NCBI GenBank assembly: GCA_041859875.1
Contig: JBFLFY010000018.1
Location: 1 to 47,116, forward strand
Origin: Thermocaproicibacter sp041859875
GTDB taxonomy: Bacteria; Bacillota; Clostridia; Oscillospirales; Acutalibacteraceae
Direction: 5' to 3'
DNA length: 47,116 nucleotides
The position numbers and the translations under genes are program-made. Below the pieces are notes generated by a model. It was given only the letters and a program-made list of their open reading frames with translations, was not told where the DNA came from and made no database searches. Of the stretch, positions 9,067 through 17,021 are shown piece by piece (position 1 is the first letter of the stretch; each line of letters opens with the position of its first letter).

Positions 9067-9792
9067 CTACCCATGCTGCGTTCCCTGTTTTATAATGCTT
9101 CGGTAGAATTCTCTAACACTTTTCCTATAATTACGGCTGATTGCAAGTTGCACTTGATTGTCCAGGGTAATGCAACCCGATGAAACCATGCTGACATGGT
9201 GCCAGTTTACCAAAAAGGAACAGTGAATCCGGACGAAACACGGATTTTTGATACTTGAAACAGTTTCTCGAAAACTTCCATAGTACTCCTGTGTTCGATT
9301 CGGACAGTGAATTAGAACCTTTTTCGAACGGTTTTCAAAATACAAAATCTCATCGTAAGGTATTACATATTTGGCTTTTCGAAAACTGTATGTGTAAAAC
9401 CGCGGTTCTGCTGATGCCAGTGCTAGAGTGTCGCTGATTTTTTTAACAAGCTTCTCAGGGTCCACAGGCTCTGCAAGAAAATTGAGAGGTCTGACCGTAA
9501 AAATTTGGATTGCATGGTTTGTACAGTCTGAAATATATAAAAAAGCCATGCGGGCATTTTTGCCAAGCTTCTGTAAAAGCTCTTCTGCATTTCTTTCATC
9601 TTCATAATTTGGCTGAATCCCCAAAACGACCAAATCATATCCGTTCCCAACAGCCCAGGCATCCGCCAAGATTTCTTCTTCTGAGCAAAATGTCTTCACA
9701 GAAAGTCCTTCATTCTCCGGTTGCCTCTGGATCATTTGCTTAAGCTGTTCGCGCCGTTCCATGTTCTCATCACAAATTGCTATCGTAAACAT
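9067..9792 (-). CDS. LytTR-family transcriptional regulator with degenerate receiver domain
   Basis: This 241-residue protein has an N-terminal CheY-like domain (1-120) and a C-terminal LytTR DNA-binding domain (about 140-240: IPYDEILYFENRSKKVLIH, then FVRIHCSFLVN). The receiver fold is recognisable (IAICDEN, YDLVVLGIQ, RPLNFLAEPVD), but key residues are changed. The phospho-acceptor Asp expected in the LDI motif is Gly (LGI, residue 58), the second acidic position is Glu-Asn, and the usual Lys before Pro-Val is Glu (AEPVD, residue 108). It should therefore not be phosphorylated in the standard way. No histidine kinase is adjacent. Its position just upstream of and co-directional with tadZ makes the pilus operon the likely target, which is an inference. 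Confidence 0.85.
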   Translation of the reverse strand: MFTIAICDENMERREQLKQMIQRQPENEGLSVKTFCSEEEILADAWAVGNGYDLVVLGIQPNYEDERNAEELLQKLGKNARMAFLYISDCTNHAIQIFTVRPLNFLAEPVDPEKLVKKISDTLALASAEPRFYTYSFRKAKYVIPYDEILYFENRSKKVLIHCPNRTQEYYGSFRETVSSIKNPCFVRIHCSFLVNWHHVSMVSSGCITLDNQVQLAISRNYRKSVREFYRSIIKQGTQHG

Positions 9793-9874
9793 CCTGATGG
9801 CCAGCTTTCTATCTTCTATATTTTAGATTTCTATTTTAAGTATTCCTTTCCTGCTATAATATATCGTTAATGGG

Positions 9875-9903
9875 ATTATATCATATTTTCAATATTTTGT
9901 CAC
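9875..9903 (-). promoter_or_regulatory. Sigma-A type promoter of the LytTR gene
   Basis: On the minus strand GTGACA (-35, at 9898-9903) is followed after exactly 17 bp by TATAAT (-10, at 9875-9880). It lies about 80 bp upstream of the LytTR start and gives a leader of roughly 75 nt. Confidence 0.7.
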
Positions 9904-9975
9904 ATAAACATATATTTTCCGGCCTAAAAATTGTTTTATTTTGCCACACGCAGTGTTAAAAAATGATTTTAAAAG

Positions 9976-10024
9976 AAAAGCAGCATCCTGCCATTCCGAC
10001 GAATTGGCAGGATGCTGCTTTTTC
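9976..10024 (-). terminator. Intrinsic terminator after the M18 aminopeptidase gene
   Basis: The arms AAGCAGCATCCTGCC and GGCAGGATGCTGCTT form a long GC-rich stem around a 13-nt loop. On the minus strand it is followed by TTTCTTTT. It lies about 40 bp after the aminopeptidase stop. A T-run on the other side would also let it work on the plus strand. Confidence 0.85.
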
Positions 10025-10065
10025 AAATTAAAAATCCGGTTTACCGAATGCTTAGTGCGATTTTG

Positions 10066-11379
10066 TCAGCAAAATATATAAGAACCGCGGCCTTCGTCTT
10101 TCAGTGCCATAGAAAAGAATACCCGCATGGCGTTTGCCAGGTAAGCGGGATCTTTTCCGCCAGCCGTTTCATAGGGCGAGTGCATAGCCAGCTGTGCAAG
10201 GCCAATATCCACTGTATTCAGAGAAACGTGTGCATTCGAGATGTTGCCTAGTGTAGAGCCGCCCGGCATATCGGAACGGTTTAAGAACTCCTGCCAAGGC
10301 ACATCGGCCTTTGCGCAGACTTCCTTAAAAATGGCGGCAGAAACCGAATCGGTTGTGTATTTCTGGTTTGCGTTGTACTTAATAACAATACCACGGTTCA
10401 TGCAGGGGCGGTTCACCGGGTCTGCCTTGTCGGGATAATTCGGATGCATGGCGTGTGCATTATCGGCAGAAACCATAAAGCTGGAAGCTACCGCCATATG
10501 GTTTTGTTCCGCCGTATGACCGCAGGCAATTCCAATGCGCTCCAGCGTGTCGGAAAGAAACGTAGAATCGGCACCCTGTTTCGTGCCGCTGCCAACTTCC
10601 TCATTATCAAAGATTGTAAAAACAGGGACGCTGTTTTTATTTTCTTTCGCATCCAGGAATCCACGGAAGTCGGCATATCCGCATTCCAGGTCATCCAAAT
10701 GGCCTGCGGAAATGAATTCGCCATGTGCTCCCCACACAGTGCCCGGAGTCCGGCTGTAGAGGAACAGGTCGCTTCCGGCGATGGCGCCTTTTTCTACTTT
10801 TGCACTTTCGGCAATGATGTCCCCAAATGTCCCTTTTGCTTCGCAGTCACCCAAGATGGGCAGCATATCGACCTGCGGATTGTAGGAATGGTCTTTGTTG
10901 GCATTACGGTCCATATGAATGGCCAGGCTGGGAATCATAACGAGGTCGCGGTCTACATTTACAAGCTGGCTGACAAGCCTGCCGCCTTTCCGAACGACCA
11001 GCTTACCAGCAACGGAAAGAGGCCGGTCAAACCAAGGCGCACACAGCATACCACCGTATTTTTCCACGTTCAGCTTTACATAAGCTTTCTCCACGCCGAT
11101 TTCAGGGTTTTCCTTGATTTTAAAACTGGGGGAATCGCTGTGCGACGCAGCTATCTGGTAACCGGTAAAGCCTTTACAGGGAATCCGAAAAGCAATCAGC
11201 GAAGATTCATTGCGCACTGCAAAATATTTTCCGCCTTCTTCAAGGGTCCAGGGTTTTCCTTCATATAATTCCGTATAGCCGGCTGTGGCAAGCGCAGAAC
11301 GAAAATTGGCGATTACATGGTAACAAGTTGGGCTTTTTTGAAGAAAGTCCAAGAGTTCGGCTGTAAGATGTTCATACAT
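10066..11379 (-). CDS. M18-family aminopeptidase
   Basis: The mature frame encodes 437 residues and belongs to peptidase family M18 (aspartyl aminopeptidase/ApeB type), a cytosolic di-zinc exopeptidase. Metal and catalytic motifs are visible in order: SHSDSPSFKIK (His ligand), GHLDDLECG (bridging Asp), FDNEEVGSGT (catalytic Glu pair), VSADNAHAMHP (Asp ligand) and a C-terminal MHSPYETAG (His ligand). The frame can be extended to 11466, but the ATG at 11379 (MYEHLTAELLDF) matches the family N-terminus and is preceded by GGAAAGAGG. It is transcribed alone between two terminator-like hairpins and completes cytosolic peptide breakdown. Confidence 0.93.
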   Translation of the reverse strand: MYEHLTAELLDFLQKSPTCYHVIANFRSALATAGYTELYEGKPWTLEEGGKYFAVRNESSLIAFRIPCKGFTGYQIAASHSDSPSFKIKENPEIGVEKAYVKLNVEKYGGMLCAPWFDRPLSVAGKLVVRKGGRLVSQLVNVDRDLVMIPSLAIHMDRNANKDHSYNPQVDMLPILGDCEAKGTFGDIIAESAKVEKGAIAGSDLFLYSRTPGTVWGAHGEFISAGHLDDLECGYADFRGFLDAKENKNSVPVFTIFDNEEVGSGTKQGADSTFLSDTLERIGIACGHTAEQNHMAVASSFMVSADNAHAMHPNYPDKADPVNRPCMNRGIVIKYNANQKYTTDSVSAAIFKEVCAKADVPWQEFLNRSDMPGGSTLGNISNAHVSLNTVDIGLAQLAMHSPYETAGGKDPAYLANAMRVFFSMALKDEGRGSYIFC

Positions 11380-11409
11380 GGGGTTAAACTGCCTCTTTCC
11401 TTTTGAAAT

Positions 11410-11444
11410 GCTCCCGTGCGGCGGACCTGATGCCGTACGGGAGC
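11410..11444 (-). other. Leader hairpin upstream of the M18 aminopeptidase
   Basis: GCTCCCGTGCGG (11410-11421) pairs with CCGTACGGGAGC (11433-11444), giving 12 pairs including one G-U. It lies just upstream of the ribosome binding site on the minus strand. No U-tract follows, so it is not a simple terminator; it may stabilise the transcript or bind a regulator. Confidence 0.5.
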
Positions 11445-11511
11445 GCTCATAATTTATCCAATACAAAATAGTATAGCTTCTGCACTGACGCTTATATTTC
11501 TACGGCGGACA

Positions 11512-11555
11512 AAACGAGTTCCCCAAAGCGCAGTCAAAAAGCACTTTGGGGAACT
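11512..11555 (-). terminator. Probable terminator of the mannoside operon
   Basis: AGTTCCCCAAAG (11517-11528) and CTTTGGGGAACT (11544-11555) form a 12-bp perfect stem about 30 bp after the GH38 stop codon. The following minus-strand tail is CGTTTTGT, a short U-tract, so termination may be incomplete. Confidence 0.65.
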
Positions 11556-11582
11556 AGGGTGTTACGCGGACAGCCGGGTATT

Positions 11583-14500
11583 TTAATGTTGTAAACCGGA
11601 AACCGGTTCCAGCCGGAACGTCTTAATTTCATAAGGATTAAGGGTGCAGACAAACTCCGATGCATTTTCAGCAATCACCGCACTCTTGTTTTCCAGCAGG
11701 TCACATTCCGAAATTTCGCCATACCTGCGGTCCAATGAGATTTTCACTTTGGTCCGTTTGTTTTCATACTCATAGGCACGAAGAATCAGGCCGTTTCCGT
11801 CTTCTGCCTCTTTAACTGTTTCCAGTATGACGTTTTCCGCACTGAGGTGAAACAGCTCTTTTTCCGTAACTTTTTCAGAAGCCTTGCTTTCGGCTGGCTG
11901 GCTGGAAAGCAGCGGAACATTCAGCATATAGGCTTCCTGCACGGTGCGGGCTTCCTGCCAGCTTCCAGGATGCGGCAGTATGGCATAGGTAAAGCGGTGT
12001 TTTTCCTTATCCGCCTGTGCATTGGGGTAAATTCCGGATTTAATTAAAGTCAGGGCCATAACCTGGTCTTTTATGGAGTAGCCGTACTTACAGTCATTCA
12101 GGAGGCTGACTCCGTAGCCGCCGTCGGAAAGATCGGCCCATTTATGGCCGCATACTTCGAATTTTGCCATCTCCCAGCTTGTGTTGCTGTGGGTCGGCCG
12201 CTTGATATTGCCAAACTGAATCTCATACGTTGCCTCACCGGCATTTCCGTCAATCGGGAATTCCACTTTCAAAAGCTGTTGGTGCTCTTTCCAGTCCACA
12301 CAGGTTTCAAAATCGATGCGGGGCGAATGGGCATAAAAATGGATTTTCTGCTGAATTGTTGAATTGCAGTAGTGCCTTTCCGTGTACAAGACTGCCTGCA
12401 CCGGGCCGTTTTCTACCCATTCCATTTTTGTAATGCCGTCTGCTGCCCATGATTTCCGGCTGTAATAAAGGTCAATGTTCCAGTTGTCAAACTGTGCCGG
12501 TTTGTCCTCGTAGGCGCGAAGCACATTCCCCTTTTGGTTTGGCGCAAGCACTTCACGCTCACAGCGCTTATCATAAATGGAAGTAAAGAAGCCGCTGGAA
12601 TCCAGTTTAATTTTGTAGTATGGCGTTTCAATGGAACCGTCACCCAGCTGGAACGGAGTTTCCGCTTTTGAGCCTTCCGCAAGGCGAAAAACCTTCAGGC
12701 CTTTGGGCGGCAGGTCACATATCCATGCCGTCAGCTTGCCGGAACTCGTCTTCTGCAGCGGAAAAGAATTGCCGTCTTCATCAAAAAGTGCGGGCTCTTT
12801 CAGGCGGCAGGCACCGATTTCCAATGTAAGCCGGTCGGAACGGCGGAATGAAAGCGTATTGAAAACTGCAATTTTATTCCCGCCGGCGCCGAAAGCTGAA
12901 GCAATCGCTTCTAGCCTTTGCCCCATCAGTTTCTGCGTCTTTTTCAGAATTTCTTCATATTCTTCTTTGGTTACGTCGTAGACTTCCTTGATGGCAGAGC
13001 CAGGAAGAATATCATGGAACTGGTTCAGCAGAACCGTTTTCCACATGGACTCAATTTCTTTCTTTGGGTAAGGAAGGCCAAGCCTTTCCGCCCATGCGGA
13101 GAGAAACTCAAGATTCATGAGGGCAAACTCGCTTTTTCGGTTTGCGCGTTTGTTTCTGCCCATGGAAGTATAAGTACCGCGGTGGTACTCAAGGTAAAGC
13201 TCACCAAACCATTTTGGGACGTTCGGGTTATTGCCGAGCTTTTGGGACAGGCCGTCGAAAAAGTCGCCCGAAAATTCCTGTTTAACCCTTGGTGCGCCTT
13301 TAATGCCGTTTTCCATTCTGCGGCCGGTTTCCAGCATTTCGCGGGTTGGACCGCCGCCGCCGTCACCATAGCCGTAACAGACAAGGATATGGTTGTTGAG
13401 GTCTTTCTGCTGGTACCTCTCCCAGCCGCCCATTAAGGCCGCCGGATGGAGCATCCCATTATAAGTAGTGAAGAAGCTGTCTTTGGGCTGGTCAATGCCT
13501 TTTGTAGTAATCAGATACGAAAAAATTGGCGTTCCGTCAATTCCAACCCACCAAAACGTGTCATACGGAAACTTGTCAAATTCATTCCATGCAATTTTCG
13601 TTGTCATGAAATACTTGATTCCGCACTTTTTCATAATCTGAGGCAGGGCTGCGCTGTATCCAAACGCATCCGGCAGCCAAAGGACTTTACTGTCCACATT
13701 GAATTCTTCTTTAAAAAAGCGTTTGCCGTACAGGAACTGCCGTACCAGTGATTCCCCGGAAGTTAAGTTACAGTCGGCTTCCACCCACATACCGCCTTCG
13801 GGTTCCCAGCGGCCTTCTTTGACTCTCTGCTTGATCTTCGCATAAATTTCGGGGTAGCGTTCCTTTAAAAACACATAGTTCTGTGGCTGGCTTGACATGA
13901 ATTTATATTCCGGGTATTCGTCCATCAGCTTCAAAACCGTTGAAAAGCTGCGGGCCACTTTTTCCCTCGTCTGGCTTACCGTCCAGAGCCATGCAACATC
14001 AATATGCGTATGGCCGATGCAGGAAGCAATTACTTCATCAGAACCCGCAAGGTCCGTATAAACCGCTTTCTGCAAATAGGTTTCCGCCGCTTGAACCGAG
14101 GCATAAAACTCTTTCGAGTACGGGACACGCAGGTCAAGCAGGTCGATGGTTTTTTCCAGTGCAATTTCAAGGGGCAGTTCGTCACTTTGGCCGTCTTCCA
14201 TTTTTTCGGCAACACAGAGCGGAACATCCAGATCATAGTAAAACTTTTGAATCTCAGGGGAAACCTGAACTGCATTGCCAATTAAAAACAGCCTGGCATG
14301 GAGCGTTCCAGTGTAAGCCTGAAGGTCAATCCGGTACCTGCAGCCGGCTTCCGCCGATTCCGCAAGAAGGATTTCCCTGTGGTTCATATCTGCACCCTGA
14401 ACCGGGTTCCCGTTTACAAAGACGAGGAACTGGGGGTTGTTCATGTCGTTCTGTTCCTCTATCTGCGTTTGAATAACAAAGAAAATCGGCTTTCCGGCAT

Positions 14501-14729
14501 AGTCATCCGGGACAGTAAATTCCGCAGCAAACCAAAAATGCCTGTCTTTCCCCGACCACATCATCGTCCGGCTGTCAAATTCCTGCCAAGGCTCCTCAGA
14601 ATTTTCAGCATCTTCCGGGCGAATGAAAAAGCCGTCTTTCTTTTTCCACTGCGTTATTTGGAACGATTTGACCCGGGACAGTTTTTTAAGCTCGTCGCAA
14701 ATTACGCGAGTTCTCTCCTTACGAAGCAT
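11583..14729 (-). CDS. GH38 alpha-mannosidase
   Basis: This enzyme of about 1048 residues belongs to glycoside hydrolase family 38. The family motifs HTHIDVAWLW (near residue 240, zinc ligands) and WLPDAFGYSAALPQI (near 353, containing the catalytic nucleophile Asp) are intact. A helical middle domain and C-terminal beta domains follow, as usual for class II alpha-mannosidases. No signal peptide is seen, so it acts in the cytosol on imported alpha-mannosides. The frame opens at a GTG at 14765, but the ATG at 14729 (MLRKERTRVICDEL) has GGGAG just upstream. It is the last gene of a locus with GH125, a sugar ABC importer and a GntR-type regulator. Confidence 0.93.
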   Translation of the reverse strand: MLRKERTRVICDELKKLSRVKSFQITQWKKKDGFFIRPEDAENSEEPWQEFDSRTMMWSGKDRHFWFAAEFTVPDDYAGKPIFFVIQTQIEEQNDMNNPQFLVFVNGNPVQGADMNHREILLAESAEAGCRYRIDLQAYTGTLHARLFLIGNAVQVSPEIQKFYYDLDVPLCVAEKMEDGQSDELPLEIALEKTIDLLDLRVPYSKEFYASVQAAETYLQKAVYTDLAGSDEVIASCIGHTHIDVAWLWTVSQTREKVARSFSTVLKLMDEYPEYKFMSSQPQNYVFLKERYPEIYAKIKQRVKEGRWEPEGGMWVEADCNLTSGESLVRQFLYGKRFFKEEFNVDSKVLWLPDAFGYSAALPQIMKKCGIKYFMTTKIAWNEFDKFPYDTFWWVGIDGTPIFSYLITTKGIDQPKDSFFTTYNGMLHPAALMGGWERYQQKDLNNHILVCYGYGDGGGGPTREMLETGRRMENGIKGAPRVKQEFSGDFFDGLSQKLGNNPNVPKWFGELYLEYHRGTYTSMGRNKRANRKSEFALMNLEFLSAWAERLGLPYPKKEIESMWKTVLLNQFHDILPGSAIKEVYDVTKEEYEEILKKTQKLMGQRLEAIASAFGAGGNKIAVFNTLSFRRSDRLTLEIGACRLKEPALFDEDGNSFPLQKTSSGKLTAWICDLPPKGLKVFRLAEGSKAETPFQLGDGSIETPYYKIKLDSSGFFTSIYDKRCEREVLAPNQKGNVLRAYEDKPAQFDNWNIDLYYSRKSWAADGITKMEWVENGPVQAVLYTERHYCNSTIQQKIHFYAHSPRIDFETCVDWKEHQQLLKVEFPIDGNAGEATYEIQFGNIKRPTHSNTSWEMAKFEVCGHKWADLSDGGYGVSLLNDCKYGYSIKDQVMALTLIKSGIYPNAQADKEKHRFTYAILPHPGSWQEARTVQEAYMLNVPLLSSQPAESKASEKVTEKELFHLSAENVILETVKEAEDGNGLILRAYEYENKRTKVKISLDRRYGEISECDLLENKSAVIAENASEFVCTLNPYEIKTFRLEPVSGLQH

Positions 14730-14784
14730 TTTCTCCCTGCTTTCAAAAAATAAAATAAAGCGCACTCATTCGTGAGCACGGCGG

Positions 14785-14818
14785 AAAAAAGCCGCAAAAG
14801 CGAATTGCTTAAGCGGCC
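14785..14818 (-). terminator. Terminator-like hairpin between permease and GH38 genes
   Basis: On the minus strand GCCGCTTAAGC pairs with GCTTTTGCGGC (two internal mismatches, 5-nt loop) and TTTTTT follows directly. It sits between the permease stop (14853) and the GH38 start, so it may partly uncouple the mannosidase from the transporter genes. Confidence 0.65.
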
Positions 14819-14852
14819 ATAAAGTCCGCAGGCTGTAAGGGTTTTGGCCTTT

Positions 14853-15689
14853 TCAGCCTTTTGCCGCGCCCTGCATACTGAATCCCTTGGACATATATTT
14901 CTGTGAAATAACATAAAGCAAAACAGACGGCACTGCATAAAGGATAGAATAAGCCGCCAGAGGCCCGTAAGCAATCATGCCATGGTTGCCGAAAAACTGG
15001 TAAAGCATAACGGCAGGCGGGTATTTTTCCGCTGTACTAAGCAAAATATAGGGGACGAAAAAGTTGCCCCAGCTTCCGGAAAATGTATAGATGGCAACAG
15101 TGAAAATACCGGGCAGCATAATAGGTGCAATAATTTTCCGAATCGTCGTAAAGGTACTTGCGCCGTCGACCCACGCTGCCTCTTCCATTTCAATCGGAAT
15201 ATCGTCCATAAAGTTTTTCATCATCCAGATAGCATACGGAAGTGCGGAAGCGGTTAAAAACAGTATCACACCGAAGATGTTATCATAGAGGCTGATTGTA
15301 ATAAAGAGCTGGTACACCGGCACCATCAGCGCAGTAATAGGAAGTGAAGTCATAAAAAGGATAGAGTACAGGAACAGCTTTTTATTTTTCATCTGGTACC
15401 GGGAAAGCGGATAAGCGCACAGTCCGGCTAAAACAACGACGAACACCGTTTGAAGCAGTGAAATCAGCAGCCCGTTTGCAAACGAGTGAAGGTTCGTATT
15501 GCTTTTAAGCACCTGCGCATAGTTGTCAAGCGTTAAACTTTTCGGTGCTGCCAGCACTTCGGAAGCATTGCTGCTCACTGAAGCTACAATAACCCATAAA
15601 AGCGGCAGCAAAAAGCAAATGCCCAGTATTGTAAGAATCACATACGGCAAGCCGGAACTGAAAATCCTTTTTCGCCATTTCATATTCAT
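14853..15689 (-). CDS. Carbohydrate ABC transporter permease (MalG/CUT1 type)
   Basis: This 278-residue inner-membrane permease has six hydrophobic helices. The cytoplasmic EAA loop is readable as EMEEAAWVDGASTFTTIRKI (about 190-209), with the conserved EAA-G pattern that docks the ATPase. The C-terminus ends with SKGFSMQGAAKG, as in CUT1 MalG-like subunits. AGGTGA precedes the ATG. It lies 15 bp after its partner permease and is downstream of the solute-binding protein. No ATPase gene is in the locus, so an MsmX-type shared ATPase elsewhere is likely. The substrate, alpha-mannosides, is inferred from GH38 and GH125. Confidence 0.92.
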   Translation of the reverse strand: MNMKWRKRIFSSGLPYVILTILGICFLLPLLWVIVASVSSNASEVLAAPKSLTLDNYAQVLKSNTNLHSFANGLLISLLQTVFVVVLAGLCAYPLSRYQMKNKKLFLYSILFMTSLPITALMVPVYQLFITISLYDNIFGVILFLTASALPYAIWMMKNFMDDIPIEMEEAAWVDGASTFTTIRKIIAPIMLPGIFTVAIYTFSGSWGNFFVPYILLSTAEKYPPAVMLYQFFGNHGMIAYGPLAAYSILYAVPSVLLYVISQKYMSKGFSMQGAAKG

Positions 15690-15704
15690 TTAAAATCACC
15701 TGCC

Positions 15705-16595
15705 TTAAACTTTTACTTTGGATACTTTAACGTAGAAAAGGCTGAGTACCACACCAATGACGAGGATAATCATAGAAATCGCCGTGCCGTAGCCAATCTG
15801 GAAACTGCCGAATGCTTCTTTATACATCAGCAGAGGCAGTGTGGTCGTTGCGCTGCCAGGGCCGCCGCCCGTCATCATGTAAATCAGACCGAAGACGCCC
15901 AGTGTGGAAAGCGTGTTAAGCATCATATTCGTAACAATAGAGCCTTTAATATTGGGGAGAATAACCCGGAAAAGGATTACAATGCTGGAAGCACCGTCAA
16001 CAACAGCAGCTTCCTGAATATCGGTTGGCACATTGTCCAGCGCCGCCTGAAAAATCAGCATGGAAAACGCGGTTCCGTGCCAGATGTTTGCAATCACGAT
16101 GCTGAGCATGGGAAACTGGTAAAGCCACGACACCTGAGTGCCGCCAAATAGCTTAATAATCTGATTCAGAGTACCTGGGTCGCTTAAAAAATTTGCCATG
16201 CAAAGCGCACAGACAACTTCCGGCATAACCCATCCGGAAAGGACAATGCTGCCTATAATGCGGCGGAAAACCGTGTTTTTGTTTTTCATCATTGTAGCAA
16301 TGAGGAAACCCAAAAGCTGCTGGCCAATTAATGAAGAAAAAATCAGGAAGACCAGTGTATTCCAAACACTTGTTGAAACTTCCGGGTCCTGCAGCATTAA
16401 TTTATAATTTTCCAGCCCGACAAACTGAAAGTTCTGAGAAGACGACCCGGTAAGGGCCAGATTGGTAAAAGAAAAAATAACAGTAAGAAGGATTGGGAAA
16501 ATAAAGAATATAATCAGCAGAAGCACCGCTGGTACCATGTACATATATTTCGAGAAAGCAGACCGTTTTTTGCCCGCTGCGGAATCGGCTCCCAT
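15705..16595 (-). CDS. Carbohydrate ABC transporter permease (MalF/CUT1 type)
   Basis: This 296-residue permease has a basic N-terminus followed by six membrane helices. The EAA loop reads DIQEAAVVDGASSIVILFRV (about 195-214), and a typical CUT1 segment MMTGGGPGSATTTLPLLMYK lies near 240-260. AGGAGG is 7 bp upstream of the ATG. It pairs with the following MalG-type subunit and would receive sugar from the upstream binding lipoprotein. A long hairpin separates it from the binding-protein gene. Confidence 0.92.
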   Translation of the reverse strand: MGADSAAGKKRSAFSKYMYMVPAVLLLIIFFIFPILLTVIFSFTNLALTGSSSQNFQFVGLENYKLMLQDPEVSTSVWNTLVFLIFSSLIGQQLLGFLIATMMKNKNTVFRRIIGSIVLSGWVMPEVVCALCMANFLSDPGTLNQIIKLFGGTQVSWLYQFPMLSIVIANIWHGTAFSMLIFQAALDNVPTDIQEAAVVDGASSIVILFRVILPNIKGSIVTNMMLNTLSTLGVFGLIYMMTGGGPGSATTTLPLLMYKEAFGSFQIGYGTAISMIILVIGVVLSLFYVKVSKVKV

Positions 16596-16768
16596 GTCAT
16601 AACCTCCTGTCGGTTAATATTGAAGCAAAGTACTGATTCGCTTTTTTCATAATCTCACTCTTGACTCTTAAAAAATAATTGAAAGGGTATGTAAACTCAC
16701 CATATTCACAAAATTTCACAAATACAAAAAATTTCTGCGGGGTAACTGCTTTTCAAATTAAAAGGGAA

Positions 16769-16818
16769 GAAAGAATATGCGGCCGGAAACTTGCTTCGTA
16801 TCCCACGCATATTCTTTC
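16769..16818 (-). other. Long intercistronic hairpin between binding-protein and permease genes
   Basis: GAAAGAATATGCG (16769-16781) pairs perfectly with CGCATATTCTTTC (16806-16818) around a 24-nt loop, and GGG/CCC pairs lie just outside. The minus-strand tail CCCTTTTAATTT is only weakly U-rich. It probably acts as a leaky terminator or an mRNA stabiliser that raises binding-protein mRNA over permease mRNA, as in many sugar operons; this role is inferred. Confidence 0.65.
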
Positions 16819-16838
16819 CCCTGAATCACGCGAAAACG

Positions 16839-17021
16839 CTATTTGTTTTCTATTTTGTCGCTGCCGACAATACGAGACACATTCTGCGAATACTTGTTAA
16901 TTGCGTCAGCCGGTTTTGTTCCTGTTACCACTGACTCAACCATAGCCTGAATTTCGGTCGTAACTGCGGAGTACTTGTCCACAGATGGACGGAACGTTGC
17001 GTTTTTAAGCATTTCGGTAGC
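16839..17021 (-). pseudogene. C-terminal segment of the sugar-binding protein cut off by an amber codon
   Basis: Directly after the TAG at 17022-17024, the same reading frame stays open for 60 codons to a second TAG at 16839-16841. It encodes ATEMLKNATFRPSVDKYSAV and, later, YSQNVSRIVGSDKIENK. This is the kind of C-terminus expected for family 1 solute-binding proteins (FRP, then Y, then an end like IVG-D). There is no other frame damage. The segment is probably lost from the protein unless the stop is read through or is a sequencing error. Confidence 0.8.

Noticed and set aside
10444..11268. A 274-codon plus-strand frame opposite the M18 aminopeptidase
   Set aside because: The opposite strand carries all M18 metal motifs, so this frame is a shadow.
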